Shown: positions 38,562 through 48,987, counted from the first letter of the stretch. The stretch is DNA of 64,000 nt from CAVOGJ01 sp963700865 (GCA_963700865.1 CAVOZC010000013.1:1-64000); one strand, 5' to 3'. Notes: generated by a model not told the origin, from the sequence alone. Numbers and translations: made by a program.

Positions 38562-39916
38562 CGGCCCGACGACGCCGACTGCCGTCCGATCCCATGCACT
38601 CCCTCCGCGACCGAGTGCTGGGCCGCACGCAGCGAATCGACCAGCGGCGAGCGGCGCCCCCCGCGACGTTCATCAAGCCAACGATGTCCCATGTCCAAGA
38701 AGGTCGTGGGCTGCAACTGGTCGGGAGGGACGGCCAAGCTGACGGCCGGTTCCGCCCGTTCGACCTGGTGGAGCCAACCTTCCCGCACCAGTCGCTCCAA
38801 CACGCGACGCACCGTCGCTTCGGCGACCGAAAGGGCTGCGGAGATGTCCCCCGCGGTGGTAGGCTGGCCCTCCTGGAACCGCTCGGCGATCAACTCCATC
38901 ATGACGAGCAACGTCTCGGGATCCACGACCTCTCTAGCAGCCATCCCCTGCTCAATGTCGGCCAGCGACCGCCCACGTAGCTGCTGCAGCGTGGCACTGA
39001 CTTGCAAACCAAACAGCACGCTCAGCCACATGAGATAGACCCAGAACATGAACAGAGGCACCAACCCCAAGGAACCATAAAGTTGGTCGATCGCAAAGGC
39101 GTTTCCCAGGTAGCCGCCCAGCGTCCGCTTGCCGACCTCCAGCAATACGGCCGCCACAAAGGCGCCCGCCACCGCCGGCCGCAGGTCCAAGCTCGCATGG
39201 GGTACCAGCGTATAGACGGCCAACATGAAGAGCCACGCCAACCCGAAGCTCCAGAGCCACTGCAAGACGAGCAACAGCCCGTGCCAGGCAGAAACGCTGT
39301 GGATCCATGTCGTAAACGTCTGGTCGGCGTACGCCGCGAGGCCAATCATCACGGGACTGAGCGTCAGCACAAACCAGTAGAGGGGAATACGTCGAGCCCA
39401 GCTCCGCCCGTCCGCGGCGCGGCAGATCGTATTGCAGCACTTTTCAATCGTCACCATCAGGCTGATCGCCGCATAGACGATCACGGCAAATCCGACCCAG
39501 CCGATCGCGGCCACATTGACCTGAGACAATTCGCCCACCAGGTCTTGCAACCAGTCCGCCAGCGTGATCGAGGCCTGACTCGCTTCCCCCACGGCCTCCG
39601 GGGAAACCACATGGATCTTGTCCAGCCCGGCGGACACAAACAGCGTGTGCAACGATTGGCGAATCGCGTCCGAGCCCTTAACGGCCTTCACCACGACGGT
39701 GGCGACGACAAGCACGGGCGCCAGCCCAAACAGTGTGCGGTACGACAGCGCGGCCGCCATTTGCGGTGCCTGGTCTTCGCTCAGTTGGCGGGCACCGTGA
39801 CATCCCAGGTCGTAAGCGAACCGGGCGGCCCGTTGCCAACGGCTTAGCTCTGCCCTCGGCTCCGTGATAGCGCGCCGCAACCAATGGGTGGTGCCGCGAA
39901 TCGCTTTGGTCAACAT
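38558..39916 (-). CDS. YihY/BrkB family membrane protein with C-terminal winged helix
   Basis: From ATG 39916, preceded by GGGAGGAA, the protein has 452 residues. Six or so membrane helices form the YihY/UPF0761 domain (MAAALSYRTLFGLAPVLVV, FGLAWLFMLAVYTLVPHA, LYGSLGLVPLFMFWVYLMW). A soluble C-terminal region of about 130 residues contains a winged-helix-like segment (TAGDISAALSVAEATVRRVL followed by ERLVREGWLHQV). The family has been called ribonuclease BN in error and is now regarded as an envelope protein of unclear role. Confidence 0.85.
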   Translation of the reverse strand: MLTKAIRGTTHWLRRAITEPRAELSRWQRAARFAYDLGCHGARQLSEDQAPQMAAALSYRTLFGLAPVLVVATVVVKAVKGSDAIRQSLHTLFVSAGLDKIHVVSPEAVGEASQASITLADWLQDLVGELSQVNVAAIGWVGFAVIVYAAISLMVTIEKCCNTICRAADGRSWARRIPLYWFVLTLSPVMIGLAAYADQTFTTWIHSVSAWHGLLLVLQWLWSFGLAWLFMLAVYTLVPHASLDLRPAVAGAFVAAVLLEVGKRTLGGYLGNAFAIDQLYGSLGLVPLFMFWVYLMWLSVLFGLQVSATLQQLRGRSLADIEQGMAAREVVDPETLLVMMELIAERFQEGQPTTAGDISAALSVAEATVRRVLERLVREGWLHQVERAEPAVSLAVPPDQLQPTTFLDMGHRWLDERRGGRRSPLVDSLRAAQHSVAEGVHGIGRQSASSGR

Positions 39917-40176
39917 ATGATGGAATTCCTCCCGATCCGCCCTGTGCCGGCGGTGACCGTCCGAGCCTCGGTGCGGCAAGGACCCACCGTCGGTCTCGGC
40001 GTGCCGCCGAGTTGCCAGGCCGGTGGAATTGCCAGTATAGTCGCGGCAGTCGCCCGCGTATCGTTTGCGTCGGACGTCGCCGGCCGGAAATACCAGGCGG
40101 CCCGCGCGGACCGCCGTGAATTCTCGACGATAGGTTGGCCCGAGGACAGGTCGGTCGAGCGCAGGGGCAGCAGCCG

Positions 40177-40827
40177 ATGACTTACAAGCGACGGTGGATT
40201 CTGTGGTCAATCCTGGTAGTGGGACTCGCTCCTTTCTTGTGGGGTCTGACCTTCCGCGGCACCTATCACTCGCGGCAGCGGGCAGAGCAGAGCCTGACGC
40301 TCGCTGAGAACTTCACGCTCGTGCGTAAGATCCTGGTTCGCAAGAACGGCGCCCGACACATTGTCGAGCTGGGGGGCGATAGTGATTTCGTCAGCCAGGA
40401 ATGGGACAAGGTCGACGGCGCAGCGGCGGCGGCAAAGCTGCTCGATCCAAATTGGCGGCTGGAACTGCGCGGAACGCTCACCGTCCGCACGAGGGACCCC
40501 TACGTGGGACGGCAGGAAGTCGAGTTGGCTCAAGCGGTGGAAATTACGGCCGACTATGTCGCTTCGGAGGTACGACTGGCCCGCCCGGCCGGCAGATTGC
40601 AGGATTATGTCATGACGACCCGTTTCTCGCGGACCGACGGCGACCAAACGCGCGTCGAGTTACGCCTGGAACAGGAGATCCTGACCGATGCCCCCTGGTT
40701 TGCCCACGCGATTGCCGATCGACGCGTTCTGGCGGCCGTGGAAAAAACGCTGGCCAACCAGCAAGCCGGTATCCGTCGCTTCATCGCCGACAATCGGGAG
40801 GACGTGCCGCTGTTTCCCTGGCGGTAG
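40177..40827 (+). CDS. Unknown membrane-anchored protein
   Basis: The protein of 216 residues starts MTYKRRWILWSILVVGLAPFL, a single N-terminal membrane segment or uncleaved signal. A soluble domain follows that alternates basic and acidic strands (VELAQAVEITADY, VMTTRFSRTDGDQTRVELRL). The pattern looks like a lipid- or polyketide-type beta domain, but no family is recognised. It is divergent from the YihY gene. Codon use looks like its neighbours. Confidence 0.6.
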   Translation: MTYKRRWILWSILVVGLAPFLWGLTFRGTYHSRQRAEQSLTLAENFTLVRKILVRKNGARHIVELGGDSDFVSQEWDKVDGAAAAAKLLDPNWRLELRGTLTVRTRDPYVGRQEVELAQAVEITADYVASEVRLARPAGRLQDYVMTTRFSRTDGDQTRVELRLEQEILTDAPWFAHAIADRRVLAAVEKTLANQQAGIRRFIADNREDVPLFPWR

Positions 40828-41251
40828 CGGGAATGCGAGCTTCGCGCCGACACGCGAATAGCGAGCCGGCGGCTGGTGGTGTCCCATGAGAAAGAAAGTT
40901 AGCATGGAGCTCATGGCGGCTCAGCGATTCGTTCCGGCGAAGAGCCTTCATGCAAGTCGGTCTGTGATTTCGCCGACGAACACTTCTGATGCGATGAAAT
41001 CTGGATCAAGACAATGATGGCGATTTTGATTTGTCGGATATTGCCAAAGTGGCGATGGATCATTTCTTTGACAAACAACGTGCGTATCGTCTGCTAAGGT
41101 CCACAATCACAAAAGACGTTCTCGCGTATCCGGCGGCAGAGCGGCTAATTTCCGCACGAATAGCGACACAGCCGTTGTTTCGACGGCTACAACTTTGTCG
41201 CGACCCGTTCGTGGCTTTCCTCAATCTGTCTCATTTGGAAGGACGTCTATC
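40828..41251. other. Intergenic region without a supported gene
   Basis: About 420 bases with somewhat lower G+C than the surroundings. A frame from 41031 begins MSDIAKVAMDHFFDK but runs out of frame over the GlsB-like gene, so it is not called. The right end contains GGAAGG before the ATG at 41252. Confidence 0.4.
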
Positions 41252-41509
41252 ATGGATCCTATGGGAGTCATTGCGTGGCTTATCATCGGGGCCGTTGCTG
41301 GCTGGTTGGCGGGTCAAATCGTCAAAGGACACGGTTTCGGACTGGTCGGCAATATCATCGTGGGAATCGTGGGAGCCTGCCTGGGGGGGTGGTTGTTCCA
41401 TCAGTTTGGAACGTCCCTGGGGGCTGGACTGGTCGGGTCGATTCTCACCGCCGTGGTGGGGGCGGTCGTCCTGCTGTTCTTGATCGGACTGTTCAAGAAG
41501 GCGACTTGA
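41252..41509 (+). CDS. GlsB/YeaQ/YmgE family small membrane protein
   Basis: The 85-residue protein has three hydrophobic helices and the family pattern IAWLIIGAVAGWLAGQIVKG, then GLVGNIIVGIVGACLGGW. It corresponds to the transglycosylase-associated protein family, often stress-induced. ATG 41252 is preceded by GGAAGG and matches the family N-terminus. Confidence 0.88.
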   Translation: MDPMGVIAWLIIGAVAGWLAGQIVKGHGFGLVGNIIVGIVGACLGGWLFHQFGTSLGAGLVGSILTAVVGAVVLLFLIGLFKKAT

Positions 41510-41666
41510 CCCATCGCGGAACACGTCCAATAGTGTGGCAAACCCTTGAAACGGCGGTCCAGGATGCCGCTCCCAAGTCGATGTGTCACCCGTCCGTCGA
41601 TCCGTGTCCGTTGCGGGCACTGTGTCGCTTTCCAGGTGTGACCGCAGGAAGGTAGAGGAGATTCCA

Positions 41667-43043
41667 ATGAACGCGAGGTGGGCCCCGATTTTAAAAGTTG
41701 TGTCCCTGTCGATATGGGGAGCCAGCGGACTCGTGCTGATCGCCGGACTGACGGCACAAGCCCAGGACCCGCCGGCCGTGTTTGGCGAGTTGCTCGTGGA
41801 GGGACGCGTGGAGCGCACCTTCAGCAGCGCGGATGGCACACAGCTTGTCGAGCTGCTCTTGAATTCGGTCACCCCGGCGGAGAGGGAGTCCGCCACCATG
41901 GGCGTCAATCTCCCCACCGCGGGCGAAGTCCTCTATGTCGTGGCCGGTCGAGAAAGAGGCATTCTGGGACGCCTGCGCGGCGACGCCCGCCTTCCGAATT
42001 CCGGAGACCTCATCCGGGCTTCGGTGCAAGCCGAGGCCCACGGCATCTGGACAACGACCGGCGCCGATTGGTTCAAGTTGGTGACGGAAGATGATGCGCG
42101 ACGACGTGGGACGCCCGCGGATAGGAATTTCGAACCAGCCGACGCGCGGGTTCGCTTTCGCGGGCTGCTGTGCGAGGCGAAACTCGTGGGCGGCCAACTC
42201 GGGCTGGAGGTCAAGCAAGTCGACCGAGGCAGCCCAGCCCAAGAAGCCGGTTTTCAGCCGGGAGATGTCGTCGTGGCCATCGATGGCACCCCACCTAGCT
42301 CGGCAGCCGATCTGGCACGAGCCGGCGCGTCATCCAAAGCAGTTGAACTTACCGTCATCGACATCAATACGGGTCGACAGGCGTTGGTCACCGTACCGCC
42401 CGGCGCCACCGCGAATGCCTCCACGCAGCCTGCCGCCGAGGACCTCGAAGACGCGTCCGCAGCAATCGCCCGGGCCCTGGGCGTGACGCTCCAAGCAAAT
42501 CGCAACGGTCAACCAAAGGGCGTCACCGTAGCAAGAGTCAATCGCAACTCGGCCGGTGCCGAAGCGGGGCTCGAGGTTGGAGATACCATCGTCAGGGTCG
42601 GCAATCAGCCAGTGTCCACCGTCGACGAATTTGCGAGAGAGCTGCCTCGTCGAGCGGGCACCGTGACCATCGTCGTCCGCGATGTTCGCAGCGGCCGTGA
42701 GGTGCCGGTCGAAGTGAAGGCGCTCGGGACCGAGGCGGATTCGCGTCCCACGGAGTCGCGCTCGGGACCCGCCGCCGCAATCGAAGCCAACGGGTTCGGA
42801 ATCGCTGGCGAAGTGACGTTCTTCAATGCGGAGGCGGCCGTGCGCGTGGTGCGTGTGCTACCCAATAGCCCAGCCGATCGCGCGGGGGTGCAACCGGGCA
42901 TGATCCTGACGACGGCCAATGGGCAACCCCTGCTCCATCCCGATGATCTGCAAAAATTGGAACAAAGCGGTCGCGGTCCCGTCACCATGCGGGGCGTCAA
43001 TCCCGCCACACAGCGGGAATTCTCTGTAGAATTGCCGCGATAA
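41667..43043 (+). CDS. Secreted protein with three PDZ domains
   Basis: The 458-residue protein starts with a signal peptide (VVSLSIWGASGLVLIAGLTAQAQ). After an N-terminal domain of about 120 residues it has three PDZ domains, marked by SPAQEAGFQPGDVVVAIDG, NSAGAEAGLEVGDTIVRVG and NSPADRAGVQPGMILTTANG. No protease domain is present, unlike HtrA. It may be a periplasmic scaffold that binds protein C-termini. AGAGGAG precedes the ATG. Confidence 0.85.
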   Translation: MNARWAPILKVVSLSIWGASGLVLIAGLTAQAQDPPAVFGELLVEGRVERTFSSADGTQLVELLLNSVTPAERESATMGVNLPTAGEVLYVVAGRERGILGRLRGDARLPNSGDLIRASVQAEAHGIWTTTGADWFKLVTEDDARRRGTPADRNFEPADARVRFRGLLCEAKLVGGQLGLEVKQVDRGSPAQEAGFQPGDVVVAIDGTPPSSAADLARAGASSKAVELTVIDINTGRQALVTVPPGATANASTQPAAEDLEDASAAIARALGVTLQANRNGQPKGVTVARVNRNSAGAEAGLEVGDTIVRVGNQPVSTVDEFARELPRRAGTVTIVVRDVRSGREVPVEVKALGTEADSRPTESRSGPAAAIEANGFGIAGEVTFFNAEAAVRVVRVLPNSPADRAGVQPGMILTTANGQPLLHPDDLQKLEQSGRGPVTMRGVNPATQREFSVELPR

Positions 43044-43085
43044 GCAGACATCCCCTTTGGCGATTTGTTTTGAGAGAGATTATCG

Positions 43086-43946
43086 ATGAGAACGGAAGGA
43101 CAGCGCGAGAGTTCCAATGTGGAAGATCGACGCCGGGTCACACCGATGAAGGTGGGCATCGGCGGTGGCCTGATTGGCCTCGTCATTATCTTGGCCGTGG
43201 CCCTGCTGGGCGGCGATCCGCGTCAGGCGGCCATGGTCTTGGATGAGGTCGCTCCCGGGCAAGCCCAATCGGCGGCAGGCAACGTGCCGTTCAGTCCGGC
43301 CGAAGAGGAGATGGCCAAATTTGTGCGCGTGGTACTCGCCCAAACAGAGGATGTCTGGACTCAGTTATTCGCCGCCGAGAACGCGGAATATGTCCCGCCC
43401 ACGCTCGTCTTGTTCTCGGAGCAAGCCCAATCGGCCTGTGGTTTTGCCAGTGCCGCGACGGGACCCTTTTATTGTCCTCTGGACCAGAAGGTCTATCTCG
43501 ATCTTTCTTTCTTCGACCAGATGAAACGCCGCTTTCAGGCACCCGGTGACTTTGCCCAGGCCTACGTGATCGCCCATGAAATTGGCCATCACGTGCAGTA
43601 TCTGCTCGGGATTTCGCAGCGCGTCCAGGCCCAGCGGGGCCGAGTGAGCGAAGCGGTCTACAATCAGCTCTCAGTAAGGCTCGAGCTGCAAGCGGATTAC
43701 CTGGCGGGCGTCTGGGCCCACCATACACAACAGAATTGGAATGTGCTCGAACCGGGTGATATCAAGGAAGCCCTCAATGCGGCGACCGCTATCGGAGACG
43801 ATCGGCTGCAGATGGAAACCCAGGGCTTTGTCGTGCCCGAGTCATTCACGCACGGCACATCCGAGCAGCGGGTGCGTTGGTTTTACAAAGGACTGCAGAG
43901 TGGCGAGATGCTGGGCGGCAATACCTTTGAGGTGGACGAGCTGTAG
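43086..43946 (+). CDS. Neutral zinc metallopeptidase (YpfJ family)
   Basis: The 286-residue protein has an N-terminal membrane anchor (IGGGLIGLVIILAVALLGG), the zinc motif HEIGHH at 164-169 and the downstream acidic residue in LELQADYLAGVWAH. Two Cys (SACGF and FYCPLD) may form a disulfide as in relatives. ATG 43086 has a purine-rich leader. It follows the PDZ protein by 42 bases and may be cotranscribed with it as part of envelope protein quality control (inference). Confidence 0.9.
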   Translation: MRTEGQRESSNVEDRRRVTPMKVGIGGGLIGLVIILAVALLGGDPRQAAMVLDEVAPGQAQSAAGNVPFSPAEEEMAKFVRVVLAQTEDVWTQLFAAENAEYVPPTLVLFSEQAQSACGFASAATGPFYCPLDQKVYLDLSFFDQMKRRFQAPGDFAQAYVIAHEIGHHVQYLLGISQRVQAQRGRVSEAVYNQLSVRLELQADYLAGVWAHHTQQNWNVLEPGDIKEALNAATAIGDDRLQMETQGFVVPESFTHGTSEQRVRWFYKGLQSGEMLGGNTFEVDEL

Positions 43947-44052
43947 TCTCTTTTCCACGATGTCCACCGGCAGCTTCGCGGGACCGGCTCGGGCCGGCGA
44001 CCCTATCCGGCCGGTGGCGAGCGGGCCGCTCCGGCTGAGCGACCCAAGCGAG

Positions 44053-44125
44053 TGCCCCCTCAAGGACTCGAACCTTGAACCTATTGATTAAGAGTCAATT
44101 GCTCTGCCAGTTGAGCTAAGAGGGC
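44053..44125 (-). tRNA. tRNA-Lys (anticodon CTT)
   Basis: On the minus strand the acceptor GCCCTCT pairs with AGGGGGC (one G-U pair). The D arm is AGCTCAACTGGCAGAGC. The anticodon stem ATTGA/TCAAT encloses CTCTTAA with CTT, and the T loop is TTCGAGT. The discriminator base is A and CCA is not encoded. Confidence 0.96.
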
Positions 44126-44298
44126 TTGAGTTTTCACTACGCATACGCAGCAAGTCCACCGCCAGGCACACCAGCCGCGGTCTCTTGCGGGCTTACCATG
44201 TTATCCGGCCGTGGGCCCGCGGCAAAGGGGCGGTCCGGGAAGCGACGCGATTACCGCCGCGGGCAGTTGGATTCGTGTTGCGTCCGTGGCCACTTCGC

Positions 44299-44376
44299 GT
44301 GAAACTCCCGCCGGCAAGCGGCGGGCAGCTGGAATATCGACCCAGCGTCACCATCCCGCACGCTTGCCGTGGGGTA
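44299..44376 (+). repeat. Dispersed intergenic repeat with CCCGCCG hairpin, copy 1
   Basis: The segment begins GTGAAACTCCCGCCGGCAAG. It contains a 7-bp stem CCCGCCG/CGGCGGG with loop GCAAG, continues as GGGCAGCTGG, and ends at CACGCTTGCCGTGGGGTA. A second copy lies at 59750-59839. It sits in the 280-base gene-free space between tRNA-Lys and the Lhr stop. Confidence 0.72.
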
Positions 44377-44407
44377 ATTGAGGCGAACTGGCCACGCACA
44401 CGCGTCC

Positions 44408-45640
44408 CTACCACACGCTGGCAGCGCGGCACTGGTAACCTTCGGCAAAGGCCACGAAGCCACCCTCCCGCAGGGCCGTCGCGAGTGACGATTGGGCCAC
44501 CGGCAAGCCATCGACTTGCTTCAGGTAGACCGTTTGCGACGCCGCCAACTCGACCAGCGCCGCGACGAGTTCGCCGCTCGCCTCCTCGCGCTGCAGCGGG
44601 TCGGCGGGCAGGAACGTTAGCAGTCCCTCCCGCGACCGATTCAGATACCCCCGCAATGCTCCGCCGATCAGCACCACCAAGGCACCTGCCGTGCGCTGCG
44701 GACGCAGACCGGCCGCTTCGTCGGACGGCCATCGCAGGGCAGCCCCATAAGGATTGGCCGGATCGATGGCCGAGAGGACGACCGCCCGCGGCCCTTGCGG
44801 CGACTCATCTCGTTTCTCTTCACGAGCGATCGAACGGAGCTTGTCCTCGGCTCCGGCCGCCGCAAACTGAGCCGCACCCTGCCCCGCCACGAAATAGCCG
44901 CGTCGCACCCGTCCGGCTTCCTCCATCGCCTTGAGGATCGGATAGAGTCCCGCGAAGCCGCCGGGCGTACCCTCGGCCGCCACCGCCTCGCGCGTCAAGA
45001 CACCGTACCGGTTGATGAGCAGATTGGCCAACGCCGTTTGCCGTTCCGTCGCGGATACGGTGTCGCCGCGTAGCGGCCACAAGGCCCAGCGGCCTTCGGA
45101 ACCTGGCAGCCGCTGGGCTCGCCGCGAGCGAAATGCCCGTCGGCGCTGTCCGGATTTCTTCTTCGCCGTACGGCTGGCCAGTCCGAGTGAGCGCAAGGGA
45201 GCCAAGGTGTCGTTCGTCACGTGTCCAGCCCAGACGAGCGACCACAGCTGTTCCAGCACCTCGTTCGGAAAACCACCGACGGCCCGCGCCAGGGTTGGAA
45301 AGAAGCAGGCGCCCTCCTGCGACAACCGCTCAAGGATGGCTTGTTGTGAGGCGTCGCTCACCGGCTCGATCGGCAAGGCCAGCAGCTCGACGCTATCGGC
45401 CAGATAAAAAGCCACCCGACCCTCGGTGGGCGTCGCGGAACCTCGACCCCGCCATACGACCTCTCCGGCCGCGCACAACTCATCGAGCATGGCAGGTTGA
45501 AAGTGATCCATTCGTGCGGGGAGCACCGCCGCCTCCCACTCGCCGAGCGGTAAAGGCAGGCCTTGCAATTGTTCGATCACATCTAGCAGTCCATCCAGCC
45601 CCCGCCGCTGCCGACCTACCGCCTGCCAGCCGCAGAGAAA
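44408..45640 (-). CDS. lhr: Lhr-type ATP-dependent helicase, part 4 of 4: C-terminal domain
   Basis: After the repaired junction the protein reads FLCGWQAVGRQRRGLDGLLD, then VIEQLQGLPLPLGEWEAAVL. This is the conserved entry to the C-terminal region of long Lhr proteins. Winged-helix and beta domains follow and end in GGFVAFAEGYQCRAASVW. Sense begins about 60 bases upstream of the first start codon in this frame. The frame is restored by adding a GC unit at about 45641-45646. Confidence 0.88.
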   Translation of the reverse strand, partial: FLCGWQAVGRQRRGLDGLLDVIEQLQGLPLPLGEWEAAVLPARMDHFQPAMLDELCAAGEVVWRGRGSATPTEGRVAFYLADSVELLALPIEPVSDASQQAILERLSQEGACFFPTLARAVGGFPNEVLEQLWSLVWAGHVTNDTLAPLRSLGLASRTAKKKSGQRRRAFRSRRAQRLPGSEGRWALWPLRGDTVSATERQTALANLLINRYGVLTREAVAAEGTPGGFAGLYPILKAMEEAGRVRRGYFVAGQGAAQFAAAGAEDKLRSIAREEKRDESPQGPRAVVLSAIDPANPYGAALRWPSDEAAGLRPQRTAGALVVLIGGALRGYLNRSREGLLTFLPADPLQREEASGELVAALVELAASQTVYLKQVDGLPVAQSSLATALREGGFVAFAEGYQCRAASVW

Positions 45641-45644
45641 CTGC

Positions 45645-47149
45645 GCAGTACCGCGCGGGCTCGACCGGTTCGATCTCGGCGCGAAGCATCGCCAAGGACC
45701 GCTGCTTCAACCGCTTCAATACGTCGACATCACACCATTCGCGGCCCCTGCCCCCAGGCAGGAATTCTCCCTCGACCACGCGATCGGCCGCCCGCAGTCG
45801 CTCCAGCGCGGCGCGGACCGGCGTCACTCCCATCCCCAGTCGCAAGGCCACGTCTTCCAGCCGAAACGGCACATGGGTGCGGGCGTAACGGGACACGAGA
45901 TCGCCAACCGGGTCGGCGACGCTTTCCAAGAATGCATCAGGAACACCCTGAGGCGGCACGCTGCCGAGCGCATCTCGATAGCGGGCCGCGTCCTCAACGG
46001 CAATCAACCGCGCTTGTCCAGCGACCTGACACTCCAGCAACCGCCGCTGCCGCAGTAACTGGTCAATCGCGCGAGGCACATCGACCAGCGGTTCCACTGG
46101 CCAAGTCGCAAGTTCCTCGCGGCTGAGATCTCCCACATAGCGGACCAGATCGTGAATCGCCTCCGCGTCTCGCAGTTGCCAACGTTCACTCCTCCGCTGC
46201 AACTCCAACGACAACTGGTCGACCACGGCAGGTTCGAGCAGTTCCCGCATGTCCGCATCACCGAGCAGTTCTCGCAACTGAGTCACATCCAACGCCAGCG
46301 TCGCCGCCCGCCGCTCCGCCAGCGGCGCGTCGCCGTTGTAGAGGAAGTTGGCCGCATAGTTGAACATCAGGGCCGCGGCAAAGGGGGATGGGCTGCGCGT
46401 GATGACTTCATGGACGCGCACATCCCGCCGCGCGACATCCCGCAGGACGCTCTTCAGTCCTGGCAGGTCGAACACATCGCGTAGACACTCGCGATATGTC
46501 TCGAGCAGAATCGGAAACTTTTCGTACTTGGCGGCGACGGCCAGCAAGTCGGCCGAGCGGCGGCGTTGCAGCCACAGGGGAGTGCGACGGCCGGGTTGCC
46601 TGCGTGGCAGCAACAAGGCACGGGCCGCATTCTCCCGAAAGCGGGCCGCAAACAGCGCGGTGCCGCCCAGCTCGTGCACGACCGTCTGCTCAACTTCCTC
46701 CGCCGACGGCAGGAACAATGACAACTCGGGCGGGTCGTCCGTGACCGGCAGCCGAAAGACCATACCGTCATCGCTCCACATCATGTCGACTTCCACGGAC
46801 AAGGCATTTCGCAAGCGGACGGCCACGGCAGTGGCCCAGGGGGCGTGAATCCGCGAGCCAAAGGGAGTCATGACCGTGACCCGCCAATCGCCAATCTCGT
46901 CGAGAAAACTTTCGACCACGATCGTCTGGTCACTCGGCGGATACTCGGTCGCTTCCACCTGTTCGTGGAGGTAACGGAGAAGATTTTCGGCGGCTCGAGC
47001 ATCCAGTCCATGTTGCTGCGTCAGCCGCTCCCTGGCGGACCGCCGGGGTACCGCCACCAACTCGCGGGCCAGTTTTCCAATCGCCATGCCGAATTCGAGC
47101 GGGCGCCCGGGACCGTCGCCCCGCCAGAAGGGCATTCGTCCCGGCTCGC
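45645..47149 (-). CDS. lhr: Lhr-type helicase, part 3 of 4: beta-barrel and helical core
   Basis: It begins GEPGRMPFWRGDGPGRPLEFG, a hallmark of Lhr-core proteins, and includes VESFLDEIGDWRVTVMTPFG and HAPWATAVAVRLR. A helical block follows (LLETYRECLRDVFDLPGLKS, RSPSPFAAALMFNYAANFLY). These domains surround the translocating strand in known Lhr structures. One missing G near 47148-47152 separates it from part 2. Confidence 0.9.
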
Positions 47150-48427
47150 CGGCGCTGGTTCGACCAGCACCCGGTCCTGCGTGATCTCGAGGGCCCGCCA
47201 GGACGATGCGCCAAGCAGAAAGACGTCGCCCGGATTTGTCTCGAAGACCATTTCCTCATCGAGTTCGCCGACGCGACTGGAAGTGCGCTCGTCGCCCGCG
47301 AGAAAGACGCCGTACAGTCCTCGATCGGGAATCGTGCCCCCATTCGCGATCGCAATTCGCTGCGTGCCCCGCCGAGGCCCGACGATATTTGCGACGCGAT
47401 CCCAATCCACGCGGGCCCGCAATTCGGCGAATTCATCCGAAGGATAACGACCCGCCAGCAGGTCGAGCACGCTCTCGAAGAGGTTGCGGGACAACTCGGC
47501 AAAGGGTGCCGCCGAGCGGCTGATGCGGAAGAGGTCTTCTACACTCCGCGATTCGAGCGCCACCATCGCGGCCAGTTGTTGAGCCAGTACGTCGAGCGGG
47601 TTCCGCGGATAAAAAGTTTCTTCTACTTCGCCGGCCTGCATCCGCTCCACCGCCGCGCTGCAGGCCAACAGATCGCCTCGATACTTGGGAAAGATGACGC
47701 CAACCGACGACGCGTCGACTTGATGACCGGCTCGACCGATCCGCTGTATGCCCGAGGCGATGGAGGGTGGCGCCTCGATTTGAATCACCAGGTCCACCGC
47801 CCCCATATCGATCCCCAGCTCGAGTGACGACGTGGCCACGATGGCCGGCAGCACGCCTCGTTTCAAGCGGTCTTCGATGGCGAGCCGCGTGTCCTTGGCG
47901 ATCGAACCGTGATGGGCCGCCGCGATCTCTTCCTCAGCCGTCTCGTTGATCGCCTGGGCCATCCGCTCCGCCAGCCGTCGGCTGTTCACGAAAATCATCG
48001 TCGAACGCCGCTGACGGATCAGTTCCACCAGGCGTGGGTGAATGGCTGGCCAAATGGACGGAATGGACGGCCCGGCAGCCGCTGGACCCGCATCGATTCG
48101 CGGATCGGCCAGACGTGCCATATCCTCAACCGGGACTTCGACCGTCAGCTCCATCGGCTTCCGCCGCCCGGCTTGCACAATTTCGACTGGCCGCGGCGCC
48201 GGGCGCTGGCGGTCATCCGCATTGGCCTCGCAACCACCAAGCAGACGGGCGACTTCTTCCAGCGGCCGCTGCGTCGCCGACAAGCCAATCCGCTGCATGC
48301 GAGTCGTCACGCCATTCGCGCGCCGCCAGTCTTCCAGTCGCTCCAGCGAAAGGAACATGTGCGACCCGCGCTTCGTACCAACCAGCGAATGGATCTCGTC
48401 AATGATTACCGTATCGATGGCGGTAGG
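47150..48427 (-). CDS. lhr: Lhr-type helicase, part 2 of 4: DEIH box, RecA2 and winged helix
   Basis: The frame reads DTVIIDEIHSLVGTKRGSHM (motif II), IGLSATQRPLEEVA (motif III), STMIFVNSRRLAERM (motif IV), ATSSLELGIDMGAVD (motif V) and QRIGRAGHQVDASSVG (motif VI). All superfamily 2 helicase motifs are intact. A winged-helix domain follows before the next frame break. Confidence 0.92.
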
Positions 48428-48987
48428 ATCTTACGAGCCTGCGACGTGAGCAACAGATAGAGCGATTCGGGAGTGGTAATCAGGATGTCCGGCGCCTCGC
48501 GCGTCATCCGATGTCGCTCGGCCGCCGGCGTATCGCCCGAACGAATGGCGACGGACGGCAATTGAAAGGCGTGACCATCGCGTTCCGCCACCGCTCGAAT
48601 TCCCGCCAACGGTGCTCGCAGATTGCGCTCGACGTCAACACCCAGCGCCTTAAGTGGCGAGATGTAGAGCGTCTTTACGGCGGGACGCAGGTCGGCGGAG
48701 GAGACGGATGTGTCCGCACCCTCCTCTGCGGGAAACATGATGCGGTTGATGGCGACCAGAAAGGCGGACAGCGTCTTGCCCGACCCCGTGGGTGCGAGCA
48801 GCAGCGTGTGGTGCCCCGCCGCAATTTTCGGCCAGGCCAGCGACTGGACAGCGGTCGGCGCTGCAAAGGCCGCTGCAAACCAGCCACGCACCGCCGGGTG
48901 AAACGTAGCGAGGCAAGACGAAGCGGGCGGCGTTGGCTGGGTCGAGCTGTGATTCACGTGGGGAGTGCCGTCCAGGGAATGAGGCAA
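48428..48987 (-). CDS. lhr: Lhr-type helicase, part 1 of 4: RecA1 N-terminal part
   Basis: It contains the Q-motif region (FAAPTAVQSLAWPKIAAG), Walker A LAPTGSGKTLSAFL, motif Ia YISPLKALGVDVERNLR, and motif Ib DILITTPESLYLLL. One missing base at about 48428 precedes motif II. The four parts together give about 1,525 residues, close to full-length E. coli Lhr, a 3'-5' DNA/RNA-DNA helicase linked to repair. Confidence 0.9.

Noticed and set aside
41031..41483. Frame starting MSDIAKVAMDHFFDK
   Set aside because: It runs out of frame through the GlsB-like gene and the first part matches no family; the real signal begins at 41252.
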